From: CAZAYP01 sp964489425 [NCBI: uncultured Verrucomicrobiota bacterium]
Lineage (GTDB): Bacteria; Verrucomicrobiota; Kiritimatiellia; RZYC01
Assembly (NCBI GenBank): GCA_964489425.1
Contig: CAZAYP010000053.1
Span: 1-38,256, forward strand
Direction of reading: 5' to 3'
DNA: 38,256 nt
A program made the translations under genes and the position numbers. Shown one piece after another: positions 32,604 to 38,256 of this stretch. A model generated the notes under the pieces. It saw only the letters and a list, made by a program, of their open reading frames with translations. It searched no databases and had not been told where the DNA came from. Each line of letters begins with the position of its first letter. Position 1 is the stretch's first letter.

Positions 32604-34711
32604 AAGCTTTGTCCTGTGGCCGGCGGGTTGGCCGGGCCGGGTTGTTTTTTGCCCTGCTGCTTGAATATTTCAACGTTGCGGCGCGCCGCATCGCTGGCCG
32701 GGTGGGTGCGGTACTCCTCGGCAAACCATTGTCCGGCGCCGGCCCGGTCGCCGGCGCGCAGGCGCAGCAAGGCCAGGGCCGTGCGCGGGCCTTCCAGCTC
32801 CGGCGCCATGGCCACGGCCAAATTATATGTCCTCTCTGCCGCGGCTAGCTCCCCCAGTTGCTCCCGCATGCCGCCCAGGCAGAACCAGACCTGGCCAGCG
32901 GCCGGCGTCCAGGCCGCGGCCTCGGCATAGGCGGCGGCCGCTTCGGGCCACATGTTGCGGTGCTGGTAGTAACCGCCGCGGCCCTGGTACAGGAGGGACC
33001 AGGCCTCGCGCACCTGCGGCTGGTATGGCGCGAAGACCGACGGCGGCAACACTTGGCGCTGGGCCAGCCACGCGGCGTCAGCGGCGCGCGCCTCGTCGTC
33101 GGTGACCTTGCGATCCTGCCACACGAACAGGAAACCGCAGGGCAGATAGTAATCCGCCAGCTCCGGGTACTCCGGGTGAAAATCCACCAGCAGCGGCCGA
33201 GCCTTGAGGTCCCCGACCCGGTCGGGCGGCAGGCGAAACGGCTGCAAATCGGGGCGGCCCAGGAAGCTATCCGCAAGCCGGGCAAAGTCGACCGCGCCCC
33301 ATGGCTGGCCGGCGCGGACCGCGGCGGCGGCGCGCTTGCGCTGGCCCGGCATTTCCATGAACACGACGCGGCGGTCCGTGGCCGGATCTTCATAAAATGA
33401 ATAGCTCAGCATGAACGTCAGGTTGTCGGACTTGACCATCAGCATGGCGTTGGTCGGCAGCGGTTCCAGCACCGCCGCCATGTACTGCTGCGGCGCGTTA
33501 TCACCGCGCAGCGAGGCGGCCGCCACCTGGTTGGCGCAACGCCAGGCCAGCACCGCCAGCACCACGGCCAGGGCCCCCTGCCCCAGCCGGCCCCAGCGCC
33601 GGGCCCCGGCCGCCATGGCCACACCGGCCAGGAGCGCGGCCAGGAGGTACAAGGGCAAATGCCAGTCGCTCACGCCGTATAACCGCAGGTATTGCAGGTC
33701 AATGTTGACCTGGCGCATGTTGGCCAGGAAGATCCCGGCCGTGTACGGAATGGCCACCAACGCCAGGACCAGCAGGCCGCGCCGATCCTTGCGCGCCAGC
33801 ACGATCAGCCCAAGCAGGGCCGCCAGCAAGGCCACCCATCCCAGTTGGCCGGGCCAGTCATAGGTTACGAGCCAGGCCGGGATAAAGCCGCCGGGCGCCT
33901 CCGCCAAGGGCCGCGTGGCCCACTGCCGGCGGGCGAGCACCCGCAAGAGCAGGTCCCATTGTTCCGGGTTGCCCCAATCCAGCAGCGGGTTGGCGCGCGA
34001 ACGCAGCGGCAGCCAGAGGAAAACCAGCAAGCCCGCGGCCAGGCCCGCGGCATAGGCCAGACCGCGGCGGACCATCGCGCGCCCGGCGGCCAGGCGCGGG
34101 TGCGCACCGGCCACGGCCGGGATGCCAAGCAGCAGCAAGATCATCTGGCTGGGATGGTTGCCGACCGCCAGCCCGGTGACAAGCCCCAGCAAGGCGGCCC
34201 AGCGGCCCGGCGCAACGGGCGCCGGGTCCGAACACAGGCGGAGGGCGAGGCCGATGGCCCACACCATCAACGCGGTCAACAGGGTGTATTGTTCCGTGGT
34301 GAGCGCCTGGCCCAGAAACGCCGGGCACCCCAACAGGGCCAACGCCGCCACCAGTTCCGCAGCCATGATGAGGCCGTCCCGATCGATGCCGGCGCGCCGG
34401 GCCAGCATGCGGACCAGGACCATGACGCCCGCCAGGGTCAGGCTGGCGCACAGGGCCGAGAAAAGGTTGGTGGCGCGCGCCGCAGCCAAGCCGGGCAAGG
34501 CGTGGCGGAAGGCGGATGCAAGGAGGGTCCAGGTCGGGGCGCCGGGCGGGTGCGGGATGCCGGCCGTGGCCGCGGCCAGCGCAAACTCGCCGCTGTCGTG
34601 GAACGTGACCCCCGGCGCGGCGTTCCAGGCCAACAGGCCAAACGCCGCGACTGCCACCAGCCAGGGGAACCCGGCCATGACCCAGCGAACAGCGCGCGGG
34701 CTAATACTCAT
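32600..34711 (-). CDS. DUF2723-family membrane protein with C-terminal TPR-like region
   Basis: 703 residues. DUF2723 proteins are GT-C-like and related to eukaryotic TMEM260, which transfers mannose. The family start is clear: TFHDSGEFALAAATAGIPHPPGAPTW, with Asp39, Glu42 and HPPG at 54-57 after the first membrane segment. About eleven membrane segments follow to residue 400. Then comes a soluble part with a TPR-like end (MWPEAAAAYAEAAAWTPAAGQVW...ERTYNLAVAMAPELEGPR). It probably transfers sugar from a lipid carrier on the outer face of the inner membrane. It overlaps both neighbours by 4 nt (ATGA). Substrate is unknown. Confidence 0.85.
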   Translation of the reverse strand: MSISPRAVRWVMAGFPWLVAVAAFGLLAWNAAPGVTFHDSGEFALAAATAGIPHPPGAPTWTLLASAFRHALPGLAAARATNLFSALCASLTLAGVMVLVRMLARRAGIDRDGLIMAAELVAALALLGCPAFLGQALTTEQYTLLTALMVWAIGLALRLCSDPAPVAPGRWAALLGLVTGLAVGNHPSQMILLLLGIPAVAGAHPRLAAGRAMVRRGLAYAAGLAAGLLVFLWLPLRSRANPLLDWGNPEQWDLLLRVLARRQWATRPLAEAPGGFIPAWLVTYDWPGQLGWVALLAALLGLIVLARKDRRGLLVLALVAIPYTAGIFLANMRQVNIDLQYLRLYGVSDWHLPLYLLAALLAGVAMAAGARRWGRLGQGALAVVLAVLAWRCANQVAAASLRGDNAPQQYMAAVLEPLPTNAMLMVKSDNLTFMLSYSFYEDPATDRRVVFMEMPGQRKRAAAAVRAGQPWGAVDFARLADSFLGRPDLQPFRLPPDRVGDLKARPLLVDFHPEYPELADYYLPCGFLFVWQDRKVTDDEARAADAAWLAQRQVLPPSVFAPYQPQVREAWSLLYQGRGGYYQHRNMWPEAAAAYAEAAAWTPAAGQVWFCLGGMREQLGELAAAERTYNLAVAMAPELEGPRTALALLRLRAGDRAGAGQWFAEEYRTHPASDAARRNVEIFKQQGKKQPGPANPPATGQSL

Positions 34712-36558
34712 GGAGTTTCTCCGGCCGCGCCGGGCATAGCGCGCGGCCCGGTGATTTCAAGGATGCCCAGCCGGCCACGGTGAAACCAGCGGATGCGGTA
34801 AGGATCCGTGACGCGGCGGAACTGTTCCTCCGAGTGTTCGTTGGCGATCAGGAACACCCGCCGGCCCGCGCGCTGAAATTCCGCGACGAGCCCGGGAGCA
34901 TCCACGGCATCGTCCGTCCAGGTATCCGCGATCACCAGGTCGCGCGACAACTGCAGCGGGCCCAGCATCTGCGCGTAGCGATGATGCGCCAGCACGGCCA
35001 TGGGCGCGGCGGGCAGCACGCGGGTGGCCAGGGCCAGGCGCTCGGCCTGCGCGCGGCGCATGGCGCGCATGCCGCGCAGGTCATCGCCCAGGTGCATGGC
35101 CGCCGCCCACCCGAGGCAGAGGCCGGTCAGCAGGGCAAATCCGCGGGTCCGGCCGCGCAAAGCGGCCAGCCAGGTCCCGGCGTAGACGCAGGCCAGGAGC
35201 ACGGGCGCCTTGAGGATGATGAACTGGCGCCAGGCCGTGCCGGGACCGCCCTGCAGGATCAGGGCCACCGCCCCCACCCCGCCGGCCAAGCCCAGCCCCA
35301 GGAGCCAGGGATGCCGCGCCCAGTGCCGCTCCGCCAGCCAGGCGTAACAGATGACCGCCAGCGGCATGATATCCATGAAATAGCGCTGGTTGAAGCACAA
35401 GCCATCCACGCGGTTGGCGCCGGCGACCGTGAACAGGCCCAGGATCGCGGCCATGCAAATCCCGAGGAACAGGATCTCGCGCTCCTGCGCCGGCGCGGCC
35501 AGGCGGCCGGGACGCCGGATCAACAACACCACCAGGACGAGGCCCAGCAACGGAATGATCAGCCAGGGCGCGGATTGCAGCCAGGCTTTCTTGACCACGT
35601 CGAGCAGGAGATAGGCGCCCACATCCGAGGGCGGCATGGGCGCCACGCCGATGGGAACGGGGTACTGGATGGAGAAATCCACCACGCGGGCAAAAAAGGC
35701 GCGCAAACCGTCCAACAGCGAGGCCAGCCAACCCAGGCGGAGGTTGGCGATGGCACCCATCTCCAGGTAAGCGCCGTAAGGTTTGCTGATGGGGCTCCAT
35801 GAACCCCAGCGCAGGTGATTCAAGTACGCTGACGCCAGCAGCGGCAGCGCCAGCCCCAACCCGAACGCCGCCGCGGCCGGCAGCCGGGGCCGGGCAAACA
35901 CCAGCAGCGCCGCCAGCAAGGCCAGCGCAAACACGAAATTGGGATAGCGCACACCGGCCGCCAGCCCCAGCAGCAGGCCGGCCACGCCTAGTTCCAGCAG
36001 GGCGGCCCACCGGCCGGCCGGCGCGTCCAGCCGCCGGCGGCCGGCCTGGGCCAGGAACACGCCGCCCAGGCACAACGCGGCGGAAAAACAGTGCGGCCAG
36101 ACCCCCTGCGCATACTCCAACGACGCAGAGGCCAGCAAGTAGACGCCACACGCCATCCACGGCGTTATGGCCGACGCCGCATGGATCCGCGTGTACAGGA
36201 ACACCAGCGCGCCACAGGCGAGGAACCCCAGCAGGTTCAGCAGCATCAGCCCGCGCCAGCCTCCCGCGAATGGCCAGGCCAGGAACCCATAGAGCGGCGG
36301 CGCGTCGGAACAGGCGGGCGAAAACACCGGGTCCAGCACCCGCGCCAGCGGCATGAAATAGTGCAGCTCCCGGCTGGGCGGCAGCCCGGCGGTACCGGGG
36401 GCGAAGAGTTGGCCGCGGCGCACTGCCGCGGCGTTGACCAGGTAGTTGTCCTCGTCCACGGTGAACACCCCGGGAATGGCCGTGAGGAACAAAACCAACC
36501 CGGTGGCCAGCAGCACCCCGGCCAGCGCCACCCGGGTCGCGGTATTGGCGGCCGGCAT
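34708..36558 (-). CDS. GT39/ArnT-like polytopic membrane glycosyltransferase
   Basis: 616 residues with about eleven to twelve membrane segments and a soluble C-terminal region of about 130 residues. FTVDEDNYLVNAAAVRRGQLF after the first segment has the acidic DED motif seen at this position in GT39-like enzymes. LPPSRELHYFMPLARVLDPVF and GVRYPNFVFAL follow. It is probably a polyprenyl-phosphate-sugar-dependent transferase. The ATG at 36558 overlaps the upstream stop by one base (TGATG); a GTG at 36561 directly before it is possible. A 4-nt ATGA overlap couples it to the DUF2723 gene. Confidence 0.8.
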   Translation of the reverse strand: MPAANTATRVALAGVLLATGLVLFLTAIPGVFTVDEDNYLVNAAAVRRGQLFAPGTAGLPPSRELHYFMPLARVLDPVFSPACSDAPPLYGFLAWPFAGGWRGLMLLNLLGFLACGALVFLYTRIHAASAITPWMACGVYLLASASLEYAQGVWPHCFSAALCLGGVFLAQAGRRRLDAPAGRWAALLELGVAGLLLGLAAGVRYPNFVFALALLAALLVFARPRLPAAAAFGLGLALPLLASAYLNHLRWGSWSPISKPYGAYLEMGAIANLRLGWLASLLDGLRAFFARVVDFSIQYPVPIGVAPMPPSDVGAYLLLDVVKKAWLQSAPWLIIPLLGLVLVVLLIRRPGRLAAPAQEREILFLGICMAAILGLFTVAGANRVDGLCFNQRYFMDIMPLAVICYAWLAERHWARHPWLLGLGLAGGVGAVALILQGGPGTAWRQFIILKAPVLLACVYAGTWLAALRGRTRGFALLTGLCLGWAAAMHLGDDLRGMRAMRRAQAERLALATRVLPAAPMAVLAHHRYAQMLGPLQLSRDLVIADTWTDDAVDAPGLVAEFQRAGRRVFLIANEHSEEQFRRVTDPYRIRWFHRGRLGILEITGPRAMPGAAGETP

Positions 36559-38135
36559 CACGAGGCAACGGTGGGCGCCGGACCGGCCTTGCCCAGGGCC
36601 ATCAGCAACTGTTCCGGCTTCAGGGGCTTGGTGAGCACATCATCCATGCCCGCGGCCATGCACTGGGCCTGGTCTTCCGCCCCACGGTGCGCGGTAAGGC
36701 CAATGATATAAGGCCGGGCGCCGGATTGAGCGCGCAGCCGGCGCGTGGTCTCGTGCCCGTCCAGTACCGGCATTTCCACGTCCATCAGAATGATGGCGCA
36801 AGGCTGGCGCGCCTGCAGTTCCATGGCCTCCTGCCCATTGGCCACCAGCACCGGCTCAAATCCATTTTTACGCAGCATCCCGGCCACGATCTGGCCCAGG
36901 AACGAGTTGTCTTCCGCCACGAGCACACGCCCGGGAACCAGCGGCACGGGCGCAGGTGGGGTGGCGGCGGCAACAACCGGCTTGGGATCCGCGCCCGCCG
37001 CGCCCCGCGGGATGGCGGCCACAAAGGTCGTGCCCTCCGGGTCGCGGCTGGTGAAGGTCACGCTGCCGCCCAGTGCCCGCTCGCATATCAGGCGCAGGCT
37101 GTACGCGTTCCAATCGCGGTTACGGCCCTTGAAATCACGGTGGAACAAGCGGGTTTGCTCCTCCGCGGGGATCAGGCCGGGATTGTGCACGGTAAACCGG
37201 ATCCGGTCATCCTGTGGCGCGCAGGCCAGCGTCACGGCCTGTCCCGGCTGGCAGACCTCCAGCGCGCGCCGGACCAACCCGGCCAGCACCCGGGCCAAGA
37301 GCACCCGATCGCACTTGAAATCCACGACCGCGGCATCGTCGGCCACCGTCACGCGCCGATCACGCGCCAATTCGGTGGCGGACGCTTGCTCCGCCAACTC
37401 GCGCAGCAGGTCCAACGAAGCGACCGGTTCCGCCTGGGGGGTGAAGGTGTTTTTCTCAATGTCCCGCAAGTCGCGGAAGCCGCCGATTTCCTCGACCATG
37501 GCATAGGCGCCCGCATTGATCTTGGTGACCAAAGCGCTGGGCGGGTCCTGCTCCAGCAGCAGCAACTCGGCCAGGCCGCGCAACCCGACCGCGGTATTCA
37601 TGATGTCGTGGAAAAAGACCCGCTCCAAGGTCGCACGCTGCCGGGAATCGCTGATATCCTGCAAGGTCACCAGGATGAACTCGCCACCGGTCATGGGCAG
37701 CGGCATGGCGCCAAACTGGAGTTCCGCGGCGTCGTGGGTCCGGGTCAGCAGGGAGTAGTCCCAGCGCTGTTCAGCCTGCTGGTCCAGGGCCGCCTGCAAC
37801 CGCCGGCCCATTTCGCAGGTGGGACAGGCGGCCACGGGATTCTCGCATCCCGGCTCGTTGGCGGCATGCGCGCAATGCAGGGCTTCGCAGGGTTTCAAGC
37901 CCCGCAGTTCCTCCACGGAGCTGACCCCGGCCATGCGTGCCATGAACTGGTTGCAGAAAACGATCTGCTGGCTGGGATTGATCACCATGACCGCGACGGC
38001 CAGGGGATCATACAACGCATTCAGGTGCGGAAGCATTCCGGCCAGGCGGTACGCTTGATCCCGGAGTTCCGGCTTGGAGAGCCGCAGTCGGAACGGGGAC
38101 ACGTCATCCTGTTTATCCGCAGTCGGATTTTCCAT
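36558..38135 (-). CDS. Hybrid sensor histidine kinase with Cys-rich PAS domain and receiver domain
   Basis: 525 residues, no membrane segment, so a cytoplasmic sensor. A PAS-like domain (about 35-160, LAVAVMVINPSQQIVFCNQFMARMAG) is followed by a cysteine cluster: Cys83, Cys88, Cys97, Cys104 and Cys107, plus His87 and His90. The dimerisation helix has ERVFFHDIMNTAVGL with His176 as the likely phospho-acceptor. The ATPase domain keeps an N-box-like region and a degenerate HNPGLIP...SLRLICERALGGSV end. The receiver domain has Asp452 in ILMDVEMPVLDG and Lys503 in TKPL. The track-long frame starts at a TTG (38174) that overlaps the -35 box, so ATG 38135 is preferred. It is the first gene of the five-gene operon and probably controls a partner not in the window, or the STAS/kinase protein. 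Confidence 0.9.
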   Translation of the reverse strand: MENPTADKQDDVSPFRLRLSKPELRDQAYRLAGMLPHLNALYDPLAVAVMVINPSQQIVFCNQFMARMAGVSSVEELRGLKPCEALHCAHAANEPGCENPVAACPTCEMGRRLQAALDQQAEQRWDYSLLTRTHDAAELQFGAMPLPMTGGEFILVTLQDISDSRQRATLERVFFHDIMNTAVGLRGLAELLLLEQDPPSALVTKINAGAYAMVEEIGGFRDLRDIEKNTFTPQAEPVASLDLLRELAEQASATELARDRRVTVADDAAVVDFKCDRVLLARVLAGLVRRALEVCQPGQAVTLACAPQDDRIRFTVHNPGLIPAEEQTRLFHRDFKGRNRDWNAYSLRLICERALGGSVTFTSRDPEGTTFVAAIPRGAAGADPKPVVAAATPPAPVPLVPGRVLVAEDNSFLGQIVAGMLRKNGFEPVLVANGQEAMELQARQPCAIILMDVEMPVLDGHETTRRLRAQSGARPYIIGLTAHRGAEDQAQCMAAGMDDVLTKPLKPEQLLMALGKAGPAPTVAS

Positions 38136-38143
38136 CACGCTAA

Positions 38144-38174
38144 TAGATAACGATTTCCAAGCCCGGTTTGTCAA
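38144..38174 (-). promoter_or_regulatory. Predicted promoter of the five-gene glycan/signalling operon
   Basis: On the minus strand: TTGACA (38174-38169), a 19-bp spacer and TATCTA (38149-38144), just upstream of ATG 38135. The spacer is long, so the -10 assignment is uncertain. The predicted start codon would be nearly leaderless. The last 80 bases of the window upstream of it hold nothing else that I recognise. Confidence 0.4.
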
Positions 38175-38256
38175 TGCGGATCGCCGGTCTGGCGTAACGC
38201 CCGCGTTGCGTCACAATTAATGACACCGAAAGCTTGGAATGCAGGAGGGATGGAAA

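Overview
The window is a high-GC bacterial chromosome segment with mostly close-packed housekeeping and envelope genes. The mix points towards the PVC/Verrucomicrobiota side (Kiritimatiellae- or Lentisphaerae-like): long secreted YD-repeat proteins, DUF2723 and other GT-C-like membrane glycosyltransferases, a CT398/FlgZ-type zinc-ribbon protein, and many dispersed extragenic palindromes. This is an inference from gene content only; no 16S rRNA or other decisive marker is present.

Layout. 1-9.9 kb: the N-terminal part of ftsH, a secreted thioredoxin-fold protein, class II fumarase, a VanZ-like membrane protein, a polytopic GT-like protein, a solitary D12 adenine methylase, an M48 lipoprotein protease and rsgA. 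9.9-16.8 kb: a large membrane protein translationally coupled to rsgA, a coiled-coil zinc-ribbon gene, the RNase P RNA gene (rnpB), an orphan GspC/PDZ-like gene, a glycogen-synthase-like gene lacking key donor-site residues, a 37-bp tandem-repeat tract and a small lipoprotein. 17.1-22.2 kb: two overlapping secreted genes, a 1379-residue RHS/YD protein and a smaller YD/BACON-like protein.

22.2-29.5 kb is an accessory segment. Its coding part is visibly poorer in G+C than both sides. Five same-strand genes, in transcription order, are: a P-loop ATPase resembling the Sll1717 family, a C5 cytosine methyltransferase, a Vsr mismatch endonuclease, a winged-helix/HNH nuclease and a cytoplasmic trypsin-like protease. 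This reads as a type II restriction-modification core extended by an ATPase and a protease. It is followed by an unrecognised helical gene and nests of palindromic repeats. Near-identical 46-bp direct repeats lie just outside both ends of the segment. This is the best candidate in the window for an undescribed defence-type system.

29.5-38.1 kb is one minus-strand operon whose five genes overlap by 1 or 4 nt: hybrid histidine kinase, GT39-like membrane protein, DUF2723 protein, a STAS-plus-phosphotransferase protein and a GH114 glycosidase. The order suggests signal-controlled building and trimming of a cell-surface (possibly amino-sugar) glycan.

Promoters found by eye share a TTGACA-like -35, a 16-19 bp spacer and TATCAT/TAACAT/TATCGT-like -10 boxes. 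All motif alignments, G+C judgements and repeat comparisons were made by eye.
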